Assembly: GCA_011317545.1 (NCBI GenBank)
Contig: WUJK01000001.1
Span: forward strand, 4,259,001 to 4,323,000
Direction of reading: 5' to 3'
From: Coniella vitis
Lineage: Eukaryota > Ascomycota > Sordariomycetes > Diaporthales > Schizoparmaceae
DNA length: 64,000 bases
Shown here: piece after piece, positions 9,788 through 20,746 of the stretch
Layout: each line of letters opens with the position of its first letter
Position numbering within the stretch: position 1 is the first letter of the stretch
Translations under genes and position numbers: made by a program
The notes under the pieces: generated by a model
Database searches by the model: none
What the model saw: only the letters and a program-made list of their open reading frames with translations
What the model was told of the DNA's origin: nothing

Positions 9788-11810
9788 TCACTCCAACTCT
9801 GCCCTGAACACATCCGTCCCGCCCAGCTCCGACCGGTGATGCGCCGCAGTCAGCGCCTCGCCGCCCAGTTCGGACCGCGGCGCCACGGCAGTCCCAGAGT
9901 AGAGTTCCGCCGTGTTGGGAAGCCCCGCCTCGGCCTTTGCAGCCGCCTCGTCATAGGCAGAAGCGCGGTGGCTCGGATCGTCAGCGTAGACGGGCGGGGG
10001 GCCCTCACCCGGCGCGCGGGCGGCCAGCAGCGGCGCCTCGGCCCTCTTCTGCTGCCTGCGCCGGATCCAGAACCAGACGCCCGCGGCGACGAGCGCAGCA
10101 CCCGCCACCGCCGCCACGGCGATGCCGCCAATGGCGCCGCCGCTGAGCGCGGCGCTGCTGGACGCCCCCGAGGCTGTGCCGGCTGTGGCAGAAGAGGACG
10201 ACGAGTCCGAGGCGTCCCCGGGGGACGGGATCGTGGTGCACACGCTCGAGTCCTCGACGCGGTTGTTGGCTTCGTCGACCGCCACGAGGGCCTCGCTGTT
10301 GCTCTGGCTGTTGGCGGCCCAGACGGTGAAGGTGCCGGCGTCGAGGTTCACCATGACGTAGACAAAGGTCATGAAGTGGCGGCACATGCGCAGCGGGTAG
10401 TCGTCGCTGGCCACGGGGTTGATGAGCAGGTCCGAGAGGCTTGTGTTCTGGTACCAGAGGCCAGAGTCGTCGTCCATGGCGACGTGGGGGACGACGAATT
10501 GGTCGTTGCTGACGGTGACGGACGGCCCGTCTTTGAATGTGACGTCGATGTCTCCTGTGTATCTGTTGTGGTGATTCTTGTCAGTCCTTGTCTGTTTAGA
10601 TGTTGAAAAAAAGGGGAAAAGAAAAAGAAAAAGAAAAGAAAAAAAAAAGACCCAGCGTCAAGGAAGCGACTCACGGCGTGTCATCCTCCAGATACAACGA
10701 GTCCCAGAAATTGAGACCCGTCGACCGCATGCCCGACGTGCCCACATAGGTATAAAAGCTCGAGTAGTTTGTGAAGTCGGCAAACGCCGCAAACTGGTCG
10801 TAGTCTGACATGTCGAACAGGCCCGGAGCGCCCGGGTCGATGCAGCCCATGATGGAGGCCGTCTCGTCGCCGTCGGCGTCGTACATCAAGCTCGCCTTGG
10901 TGCCGTTGTGGAAGAACAGGCCCAGTGCGGTGAGCTCGACCTGGATCCCCCACAGGCACGACGTGTAGTTGAGCGTGCCCGTGTAGTTGCTCGTGGCGGC
11001 GCCCGAGATCTTGGCGCTGTCGTAGCCGCCAAAGACCATGCTGCCGTTGGACTGGCCCGCGGTGCCGTCCTGGCCCCAGAAGAAGGCATACGTGCGCGAG
11101 GCAATCATGTCGTGGGCGCGCAGCGTGCTGAGGAAGGTCGAGTTGGGCCCCAGGCCGATGACGTTCTGCGGGTAGTAGAACTGCTCGCCCCAGTCGTTGT
11201 TGGGAACGCCAAAGGTGAAGTTCTCGAGCGCCACGTCCGCGTTGAGGTTCCACGTGTCGCTGTAGAGCGCCGTCGCGGGGAACGGGCTGGGGTCGGAGGC
11301 GGTGGCGTCCGAGGAGCCGCCCTTTTGCGTCTTGGAAGCCACTGCGCTGTAGGCGCCGCCCCGGCGTGTGATGCATGATGTCTTGCTCTCTGTGGAGAGG
11401 GCGTCACACAGGTTGGTTGTGTCGTAGACGAGGCTGTTGTTCCAGCTGTGTGGATGGTGGCATTGCGAGAAGTGTCAGTGTGTCGTGCAGATATTGCCAT
11501 TGAGGATTGTACAGGAAGTGAAGTGGATCGTCTTGGCCACAAGAACAGTTACCTACGGATATGGCATGAAGGCGAGATCCTGAGCTGGAGAGCCCACGCT
11601 GATGGCCACGCCTCTCGCTATGGCATTGTTGGGTGAGTTTGCGACGGTGACATTGGTGATGGCTGCGGATATCGGAGTCGGCGTGCACGTTCTTCCTGAT
11701 TTTGTCGACGACGACGACGAGGAGGCGGCAGCAGTGAGAGAAGGCAAGCAAAAGGATATGGATACTAGGAGGAAGGCCAACCTCGACAGAGCCAAGGTCG
11801 GAGCCTCCAT
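9788..11810 (-). CDS. Membrane-anchored aspartic-protease-like (peptidase A1 fold) protein, probably inactive
   Basis: Exons on the minus strand are 11557-11810, 10675-11445 and 9788-10562; the joined protein is 599 aa. It has a signal peptide (MEAPTLALSRLAFLLVSI), an ectodomain with many N-glycosylation sequons, a Ser-rich stalk, one membrane helix (GAIGGIAVAAVAGAALVAAGVW), a basic stop-transfer RRRQQKR, and a cytoplasmic tail of about 100 aa. The A1 fold is suggested by GVAISVGSPAQDL, NVIGLGPNSTFL, FFWGQDG and MVFGGYDSAKISG. At the first active site, where pepsins have DTGSS, the sequence runs FMPYPWNNSL across the first splice junction. The second motif reads CIDPGAPG. The first catalytic Asp is therefore missing, and proteolysis is unlikely. 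A sensor or adhesion role is possible but unproven. The layout resembles GPI- or TM-anchored yapsin-like proteins. Confidence 0.8.
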
Positions 11811-14528
11811 GGCGAGAAGTCTCGATACTATCTTGCTTCTGTCTTTCCGAGTTTTGCTTGTTTCTCTCTGTCTCTCTCTCTCTTTTTTTTTCTTTCCCCT
11901 TTTCTTTGCCAACCACTCTCAGGACCCAGGTCAGCCCAAGGAAACCTCTCAAGCCAGATCGGCGGATATTCTTCGTATATCAGCACTCCCCGCACGGAAA
12001 AAGTGGATGATGACTTGTGAACCGACACCAAAACCAGAAGAAAAGGACCGTCAGGAGGGGAGTGAGCGTTGAACACTGGATATGCAAGAATCTGGGGCGA
12101 AAAAGTGCTTTTCACTTGCTGCTCGGACTACTTGGTACACTAGGTAGTCGTTGTCCCCACGTACAGAGCCATATCTGAGGAGTGCTATTAATATTCAAGG
12201 GTCCACTGGATCTCCCAGAAGGGCAATTCTCTGCTTTTTGCCCTGTTGTGCTCTGTAGGCAGCATCTTGTGGCCTGCCCACCTACATTACTATGTATCTC
12301 TCGGCGTGTCTGGGCCCCATTTCCAGACGGAGGGATCCGGTTCTCGCTGGGTCAGGCTATTCTCGGGGTGGATCGCTGGATCAGACAGCGCCCTGCCTCT
12401 TGTGAGGCTGGGTCTGGGTGTGTAAAGACTTGGCCCAGCAAGTAGCACGCCTCCATCTTTCTTCTTGGACGACTGCAGCAGGCAGGCTGTTGCTGAAGGC
12501 TGTGTTATCGTGTGGTTACCGGGAGCAGAGCATCTTCATGACGTTCTCATGTCGTTCTCCTGTTCGCCAAACCATCTGACGTCTCTTCAATCTTGGACAT
12601 GAATAACGCCTGGACTGTGACGGGGATGGGCTTATGGTGTGGTGTGCAGAGACAAGGGCCCTCTTCAGCCGCTGAGTTGTATCGCAGGGATCCTTAAACC
12701 AGGCCCTGCGTGTTGTCTGCACGTCGAACGTTGGCATCAAGATGGATGTTGTGGGTTGATGGAGTTTGCCGTCGCTGGGTGTGAATCTGCTTGACGTATT
12801 CGTCCGGCGCCATCCGCTCGCACAACGCATTTTGGTCTGCCCAGACAGTACTGTGTACATAGTACCAACAAGCAGCCGCGGATTGCTGTTCGATCATTGC
12901 CTCGTTGGGCCGAGTCCAGAGCCCTGAGCTGTGCCCAAGTGGGCTGGTGGGCTCCTCCAGCAGGCAACGTCCATGTGGCGGTCTGTACATAGTACTATGG
13001 TAACTGTTCAGCCTGGCTGGGGAACGGTGCATAGTAGTTCCTCATCCTCTTGTTTGTTTGTGTGAAATTTAAGGGTGTGTCTTTGCTTCCATGGCCACTT
13101 TTGATCCTGCTGGATACTCTGGCTTTCCCGAACCGCACACGGACTTGTTCTCGAGCAGTCACAGAACTCATGTTATGCTTAATTCTCTCAACACTACGCT
13201 TAATATCACAATGAAACAGGGTACTTTGGCGCCTCTCAGAGTTCCACTCTGCTCCACATACAGTATATGCATAGTATATAGTAGTATAGTAGGCAGCTGC
13301 CAATCATCCTGACCCACGCTGGGTTTGTCCGCAGGAATTTGTTTTTTTCTTTCTTTTCTTTTCTTTCCTTTCTTTCTGTTCTTTTCCTTTCCTTTTTCTT
13401 TCGCTTGGCGTCTATGCATGGATGCAACAGGATTTCGCTTCATCTCCTTGCCCAACAGAGTCTAGCTGGACTCTATTTCAAGAGAACCGCGCTCTGCTCT
13501 GTACATAGTTTTTTAGTATACAAAAGTAGATATTACAGAGACTCCTACCGCCAGTAAAAGACTCTTTGAGGCTCCATGGACAAGGCCATCGACTTGTACG
13601 CTGACGCTTGGGCACTGTGTGCGATAGCCGAACGGCAGACAAATTCCGGTCGTCCACCCTATCCTACATAGTACAAGCAACAGTCCACAGCCTACTATAT
13701 AGCATAGTAGCAAGCCTTGCAAGGGGATTATGGCACTATGAAAAGCAAGTAAGCGTGCGGCTCGACACTTCTCGGCAACGAAGCAAGTCATCAACCCCAT
13801 TGGCTGCGAGATGCTGCGGTCCGTCTTTGTAAGATTATATGCCAGTTGACAGCCAGCTCAGTCACGGATTCGTCTCTTTCACTCAGACCCAAAGCACAAC
13901 AATGGGACCAACTCGTGAGTCTGTTGATTAGAGTTGCTGGAATCGCATCACAACCCACTCGCCGAAGAGACTGTCACACTGATTGAGGCTCTCTCTCTCT
14001 CTCATCAGCCCGGCTTTCTTGATCCTTCGCGGCGCCACAGCACACAAACGCCCACAGTGTCCAGACACACACAATGAGCTCGCTATGCGGCAGTCCGTCA
14101 GCTCGAAGGAGCTGAAGGAATCACACCCCTGGCCCCCCCCCTTTTTTTTCCTTTGACGCTGCCCATGAACGTGTGTGACGAGGCGCCGCTGTTGAACACT
14201 GTGCATCAGCCTTCACAGCCCCCTTTCTCATGGATATTGTTGGCAGCTTTTTGTTTTCTTGTCCTACACTTTCCTTTGTAGACGCCCGGTCTTTTCCCCC
14301 GGCTTCTTTCTCACATTCGCGAGTCCCACACGCACTGTAGCAACCGTCCAGGACCGACTGAGGATGGCTACAGGGCACTGCTGATCTGTTGGATCCATTC
14401 CTTGCGGCTTGCTACCTGTTTTCCTTTCTTTTTTCGACGCTTCCAGCCAGCCAGACAGATAGATTACCCTTGAGTGCGAACACCAGCAATGTTGCTGTGC
14501 ACGTCGAGATAGCAAAAGCACAACCACA
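11811..14528. other. Intergenic region, 2.7 kb, with repeated TACATAGTAC-like words
   Basis: No gene was recognised. Pyrimidine runs occur at 11868-11905, 13340-13400 and 14135-14152. The short word TACATAGTAC or close variants recurs at about 12856, 12986 and 13664, with shorter matches at 13030, 13268, 13502 and 13690. The right end is the promoter and leader of the GT61 gene. Confidence 0.5.
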
Positions 14529-15557
14529 ATGTTGTCTTCTCGCCTCCCTCCACTGGCAAACAGGCGCTTCGTGTACTCGACGGCGGCCGTCTTCACGCTG
14601 GTCTTGCTCGTGCTCACCTTGCGGAGCCTCAGCTCTTCTTATACGGCGTCTTCCACCATCATTGCCGCCCACGGTCCGTCGCAATGGGCCATGCCAGGCT
14701 TCCACGGCGGCTACAGTGCAGAGCCCAGCGAGGACGAGAACAAGAACGCCGGCGCGACCGCGCAGAATCCACCAGCATCGCCGTTCGTTGCGCCAGCAGG
14801 CCCCTCCACCCCGTGGGACCTGGACCTCCCCGACGACTACTACACGCACGACGCAGCCCAGAACCAGCCATCGACGTGCGCGCAGCGCTTGGGGCCCGCC
14901 TATCTCGAGGAACTGCGACACACGCGCGCAGCCTACTGCTCCGCGGCCTCGCCGTCGCAGCTGACGTGCTTCCACAACAACAACGGCGCCGGCAACAAGG
15001 GCGGCCGCACCGACTCCTTTTGCATCGCCCAAGGCGCCGTCTTCGACCCGGCCACCCGCAGGTTCCAAGTGGCGTGCGACACGCTCGCCGAGCCGTGGGG
15101 GGTCGAGACGAATGCGTCGTCGCTCAAGTTGCAGGCGTTTGGCAGGTACTGGTATGACACCGGCCCGCGTATCGTCATGGACCGCGCGCTTTCGTTCGTG
15201 GCTCCCCAGCAAGCAAGGGACCGCGAGTTCTCGCCCGCCGCGTCACCGCCGCCGCCGCCACGGGCTGGTAGGAGAGAGAACTTCACCATCCTGCTCAAGC
15301 GCGAAGGAGAGCTGAACCCGTGGCACTGCCTCCTGGAGATTCTGTCTTTGACCTTTAGCATCGACGTTCTCCGGATGACGCCTCGAAATCAGGACGAGGC
15401 CACGGAAACAGCAGACACCGCCGCCCCCTTCTGGACGCTGGCCGACGCGGAAAACACCCAGGTCGTCATTCTCGACGAGCGCCTCGATGGGCCTTACTTT
15501 GATCTCTGGCAGCTGTTTGCCAAAAAGCCCATTGTGCGCATGGCCGAGCTGGAGTCA

Positions 15558-15589
<32 letters not shown>

Positions 15590-16292
15590 AGCCTCCTCCA
15601 ACAGCGAGATGGGCAACCTGATTATCCCTCTACCGGGTGCCAGCAACCCGCTCTGGCAGGGTGACTGGGAGCCCCATCCGTGCCGCCACTCGGTGCTCCT
15701 GCAGACGTTTGCGTGGCGGGTTCTGCGCTACTATGACATTCCCGACACGCTGGAGGACTACGGCGACAGTTCTATTTCTGGATCCAGTTCCAGCAGCAGC
15801 AGCAGCAGCGAAGAAGCCAAGGACAAGGTGGTCGTGACCTTCATCGACCGCCGCGGCCAGCGCAAGCTCGTCGACATGGACAGCCACATTGCCGCGCTGC
15901 GCGACCGCTACGCGCACGAGCAACAGCAGCGCGTCGTCGTCCACGTCGTCGATCTCGCGGCGCTGCCCTTCCGCGAGCAGATCACGCTCGTGCGCAACTC
16001 GGACGTCCTCGCGGGCGTGCACGGCGCGGGGCTGACGCACGGCCTGTGGATGAAGGAGCACTCGGCCATGGTCGAGATCTTGCCCGCGGACCTCAAGCAC
16101 AAGGGGTTCCGCAACTTTGCGGGCGTGCTGGGCCACGACTACTTCAGCACGCATGGCAGCAAGGCGGCCGAGGACTCGGGAAACTGGCAGCATGACGACG
16201 TCAGCATCGACCGCGAACGCTTCCTCGAGGTGATGGATCTTGCTGTCAAGGCCATGTATAACAGGGGCCGGCTGAACTACGATGTAAACTAG
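14529..16292 (+). CDS. Glycosyltransferase family 61 (DUF563) type II membrane protein
   Basis: Single exon of 587 aa. A short cytosolic N-terminus is followed by one signal-anchor helix at about residues 17-35 (STAAVFTLVLLVLTL) and a lumenal domain, the topology of a Golgi glycosyltransferase. The C-terminal half carries the hallmarks of GT61/DUF563 proteins: ENFTILLKREGELNPWHCLL, a VVVTFIDRRGQRKLVD block, and the conserved SDVLAGVHGAGLTHGLWM followed by VEILPADLKHKGFRNFA. The His/Gly block is expected to form part of the donor site. Low-complexity inserts (poly-Pro at about residue 345 from a CCG repeat, poly-Ser at about 420) sit between conserved parts. Donor and acceptor sugars cannot be deduced; family members add xylose or GlcNAc in other organisms. 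Confidence 0.87.
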
Positions 16293-17168
16293 AAATCTGC
16301 AAAGGGTGCGTGTGGTTATACAGGCGTTTACGGTTTGGGCTGGATAGATACCAATTTGACAATTCTGCCATTGCTATATCAACCGTCCACGGTACGCCTG
16401 CGCGTCTTCTCGAGGTCGTCTTCCACAGCAGGAAGCACGACGCTATTCAGAATCACACGCCACTTGATACAGTAGAAACCCCTCTGATATCGCGTCCCAC
16501 CTGCCTACCACAGCAGCCAAACCCTTATACTACTATATATGCCTCCTAGATCACCCATTCTCGATCGCAGGCCCAAGCAATCATCACTCACACCACCCAC
16601 GCAACAGGCCGCGCGGGGTCTTGCACTGGCGTCTGAAATTAAGACTTATACCTACACTCTACAGCCTCCCTGCATATACGAGCTTACTCTGCGCCTCAAG
16701 CCGGCCTTTCGCAGCGTGGCATCAAATCCTAGCCAGTCCAGGTACATACAGGCTGTCTGTGAAGTCTTTGATCCACAGCTTACCAATGATATGTGTTGGA
16801 AACATCCCGCGTATCTTTTGGTCAAACCGCCAAAAACAAGCAATCTTGCCGAAGTTCCGCATCTTCAGCGCCATCTGTGCGTCTACGGCCTCGAGTCGAC
16901 ACAAAGTCCACCTCGTCCAGTCAGTCTTCTTGTATTTGCCTCCGTCAATCGCCTTCGTACTAGATAGTCCAAATACAAAAAGATCTGCGTCCTGCTTTTC
17001 TTTTTTTCCCCCAAAAGCTGAGACAGTTTTACCGTCCAGACTGTTCACGCATTCATTCGAGTTCGTGCTTCATCAGAAATGGAAAGAAAAGAGAGAAAAA
17101 AATCAAAAATTCCAGCAACAACAAACAACCTGCTATCTCTGCCATTTCTCATCCCACTCAACTCAACA
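16293..17168. other. Intergenic region, about 0.9 kb
   Basis: This is the 3' flank of the GT61 gene and the promoter of the secreted cysteine-rich protein gene. Open frames here (for example 16621-17217) show no family motif or signal peptide and are considered chance. Confidence 0.5.
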
Positions 17169-18130
17169 ATGCAATCTCCCCTCGTTGCAGCATTCCTTTC
17201 CATCTCGAGCATTCTAGTTCGTCCGGCAGCAGCAGCAGCAACGACCACAAATGGCATCGCCCACCCAGAACAAGGACAAACACGCTCACAGCAGCTCGCT
17301 CAGCTGGCTGCAGGCGGGGACCTCGTCCAGGACTTGACAGTTCGCTCTCCCCAAGCAGACTCCAAGGTAGATGGAAGATACTTCATCACACCTGGGCCAC
17401 CGTGAGTTCTGCCCTGCTCAAAACAAACACCATGCTTTTTTTTTTTTTTTTTGCTGCCTTCCTTTTCTATCCTTTCTTGGGTGGGAAAGAATAAGCAGAA
17501 CCTGAGATACGGCACTTGATAAAATGAAATAAAATATATATAAATAAATAAAGTGAGAGATCATAACAACTTACACCGCGCACATGGCATCAAACCAAGC
17601 TTCCTCTGCCAAAACGGCGACCCGCTACACAATTCATCCAAGTACGAGTATTTTGAAGAATGCCTCGATACACACACGTGCGAGGTTGAGTTTGGAGGCT
17701 ACTCTGTAAGTTTCCCATCTCCTATCTTATTTACCATGTCCTCTTTTCCCCTTCCCTTCCTCCTATTTATCCAGACAGACTTTTGAGACTCTCGTCGCTA
17801 TATCAAGCACCCACCCAGCTGTCTCTTCCCTCCCTTCCCCCCCCCCCTGTTTTTTATTTTTTTTATTTTTTTCTTCTTTTCTTGGTTCATACAATACTGA
17901 AAGCAATATTAACATTAAAAAAAAAAAAAAAACAGGTACCCGGAAACTGGTGCGGCAAGCCCAATGACGCGTCAAACGAGTGCTGCGTCGAGTCGGGCTG
18001 CGCCGTGCCCTATTCATCCACCCTGTACGCCTGTGTGGATGTTGACAAGTGGCCTTACTGTGGCGGCATCGTGGGAGGACCAGAGCTGTGTCCTGGACCG
18101 GATAACGTTCGGTGTTGTTCGAATGCTTGA
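17169..18130 (+). CDS. Small secreted protein with 12 cysteines (effector-like), function unknown
   Basis: Three exons, 17169-17401, 17558-17705 and 17936-18130, give 191 aa with phase kept (CC|A, then phase 0). The ATG at 17169 opens a signal peptide (MQSPLVAAFLSISSILVRPAAAAATTT). The mature protein has three cysteines in exon 2 and nine in exon 3, including two CC pairs, in an order consistent with six disulfides. A predicted propeptide-like stretch rich in Gln, Ala and Asp separates the signal from the first cysteine. The last intron ends in a long A-run just before CAG. The layout is typical of fungal small secreted cysteine-rich proteins, but I recognise no named family. The first acceptor (GTGAG at 17557) is less certain than the others. 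Confidence 0.7.
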
Positions 18131-18382
18131 ACAAAAGCCAAGAAATGCTGCAACGTTTCTTGCCATAAGTCATGCGAACCATGAGGCTTTGGGGCAAGGG
18201 GGAGAATAGTAACTAAAAACTTGAGGCATACATTCATTCTTTCATAAACATCATCTATTCAGTAGCACTCGTCAGGTCCGTTTACAGCCTATCAGTAAAG
18301 AACCCTGTGTCGACTTGGGCTTTGTGCGCTCTAGCTCCCTCTCCCTGACCATCACCACCCTCCCCATCACCACCACCCGCCC

Positions 18383-19074
18383 TCAAAAACACCATAGCCC
18401 CCCATCCACCGCCAGCAACCGCCGCATATCCTCCTCGGCCAACGCAAGACTCACATCAAAGTCCCCCGTCTCTCCAACATCCATCACCTGCAACGTCCCG
18501 TCCATCCGCGGCATCCTCGCATGGACATACCGAGGATGTCCGCCTCCTCCTCCTCCTCCTCCTCCTCCTCCTCCTCCTCCTCCTCCTCTTCCTTCTGCAG
18601 CCCCAAAGTCAACCCCGTACGCCCCCGCCCTCGTCCACGACGTCACCAGCGTGAACCGCCTGCCCAGAAACGCCTGCCACAATCTCTGCGGACTGACCTC
18701 GTGCGCCGCATCGTGCATGTACGCGCCTACCGCCTCGGACGTGAACCGCGCCATCGTCCCGCGAATGTGCCGCACAATCTCGCCTAGGTTGCTGTTGCTG
18801 TTGTTTTTGTTGTTGTTCTTGTCCCTGCTATTGCTGTTGACACCTGCGGCATATATATCCCTTGCGGTTGCAGCTACATGTGCGTTCAGAATCGGTGACC
18901 CGACAAAGCTGTCCGGCAGCGGCGGATCAACACGGCTGCGGAGACCCAGGGAAAGCTGCAAGTATACCGTCTCGTCTGAACCCTCTAATCCCCGCGCACG
19001 GTTGATCTGGGTCCAGAGGTGCGCGAGGAGCGCGTCGAGGCGGGAAACAGTGGGACTGGGTCCAGCAGAAAGAG

Positions 19075-19106
<32 letters not shown>

Positions 19107-20191
19107 GATATTGACAGCACAGCAATCTCCTTAAGCCGCGCAACCTCAGCAGCACGAAAACGGATCTGCACATGAACAATTGGCCGAGACGTGTCCCAGT
19201 CCAGCCAGGGCGGTGGCGTCGATGGGCTCAGCGTCATATTGCGCAGCTCGGCATCGCTGGGCTTGGTAGCCTCCGAGTTGGCCGTGGCCCAGGATGGGTA
19301 CCCTGGGGCATCTGTTGCCCACCAGTCGAAGCGGTGCATAGGGAGGGATCTCGCTAAGGCGACTTTGTCACTGTCAGGCTGTTCAGAAAGAGTCATGTCG
19401 CCGGCGTGGCGGTCGAGAAGGTTCGGGTCAAAGATAGGCTTCTCTGTCTGCGAAACGATAGGACAGGTAGATGTGGTTGCTTTGTCGAATAAAGAGAAAC
19501 TACCGCTTTCATGCTCGAGCAAGGAAGCCCGCGAATGCTCTGACCATATCTTGGTAAAGTTGACCAAGGTCATGGCATCGCTCAGGCAGTGTGTGATCCT
19601 CACACCGACTGCCCACCCGCCACAGCTGAATCTGGTGACTTGAGCGCTCGCAACAGGCAAACCCTCGAAGCGGGAGAGATGTGGCACAAAGGCCAGGTCA
19701 CATTTCGGAAGGAGATCGTCCTGTTGGAACTCTGTGGCGATCCACACCTTTTTGCTCGATGTACGCTCCGCGTCGCTTGGGACGAGCCAAGATAGTTCCG
19801 CATCGCAGCTTGCCAGTACAAACTCCATGCCTGGGTCGCTGAGCGTGTCCCATGTGATTACGGGGCGGCCATACTTGGGGTAAGCAGCATTGCGGCTATC
19901 GGGCGGCGCCCAATGGAGGCTTCCTGCGAAGTGGCGGTAGTCGTCGAGAGTAACCTGTAGACTTGTCTCTAAGCGGCTGGCGAGGCCGTCCAAGTCGCTT
20001 GATATTGGGCTGGCATCATAGAGCCAAATGGCAGCACAACTACTGAAGCGTGCGACAGTCGCGTCGACAATGGATAGGTTGCTGGACTTTTCGCTATTTG
20101 GCGACGCTTGTGTTGCGGGAAAGACCCTCCTTGTTGATAATATGCGACATGGTGGTACAGATTGTTCCGACTGGCCGCTGCCAGCTCCCAT
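18383..20191 (-). CDS. BAHD-type acyltransferase (transferase family PF02458)
   Basis: Single exon, 602 aa from the ATG at 20191; the frame is open further upstream but without an ATG. The catalytic HxxxD motif is present as HCLSD at about residues 201-205 within VRITHCLSDAMTLVNF. The preceding block DDYRHFAGSL and the FxCGGWAVGVRITH region match fungal acyl-CoA-dependent O/N-acyltransferases. The C-terminal DFGWG motif of BAHD enzymes is altered to VDFGAAEGRG and is followed by a run of glycines encoded by a GGA repeat (about 18539-18590). A poly-Ser run (GAA/TTC repeat, about 19075-19105) lies near the domain boundary. Substrate unknown. No secondary-metabolite synthase is nearby, so a cluster role is not supported. 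Confidence 0.82.
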
Positions 20192-20746
20192 CTTAGAAAT
20201 CTTGCAGGAAAATCTTGAAGGAAATCTATCTTGCTGGCTTTGCAGTGGACGAGACACAACGCGCAATTTGCCCCGTCCAATTGGGCCTTAAGTATAATTA
20301 GATACCGAAATTTGAGACGGCTGGTTGACGCAGATCTGCCCCAACGCTATCGATTTTGAGCATTGTCTTTGCAACAGATAGCTCGTCTGAGAGATGATTG
20401 CAACAATTGTTATGCCGGATGAGTCATGCCGGATTGTACTGTAATCCGCTTATGCATGGTCCTTTGAACGAAGCAGTTGAGAGGTTGAATACGCTTATAC
20501 GCTCGCACGTACACAGTGGTGCAAAAGCCAACAATTATTCTCATAAATGCGATGAACATCTTTATGACTATTCGCGGTATAGCCCACCAACAGTAAAATG
20601 CGATCGTCTAGATTTCGAAGTTACATAGCTGTGGATTCAGGCAACTGGAACAGTGCCCGGACATTCTATGAATGCTCTCTTCGTTTGTCGGACTCTGGCA
20701 TACGTATGAAAATACCTTTATACACCGCCAAATGGATTCGAATCAC
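20192..20746. other. Intergenic region between NNT 3' end and BAHD 5' end
   Basis: AT-rich sequence. It should contain the BAHD promoter and the transhydrogenase 3' UTR. No conserved gene was recognised. Confidence 0.5.

Noticed and set aside
9674..10606. 310-codon plus-strand frame
   Set aside because: Antisense shadow of exon 3 of the aspartic-protease-like gene; its Arg/Gly/Val-rich composition follows from the GC-rich coding strand.
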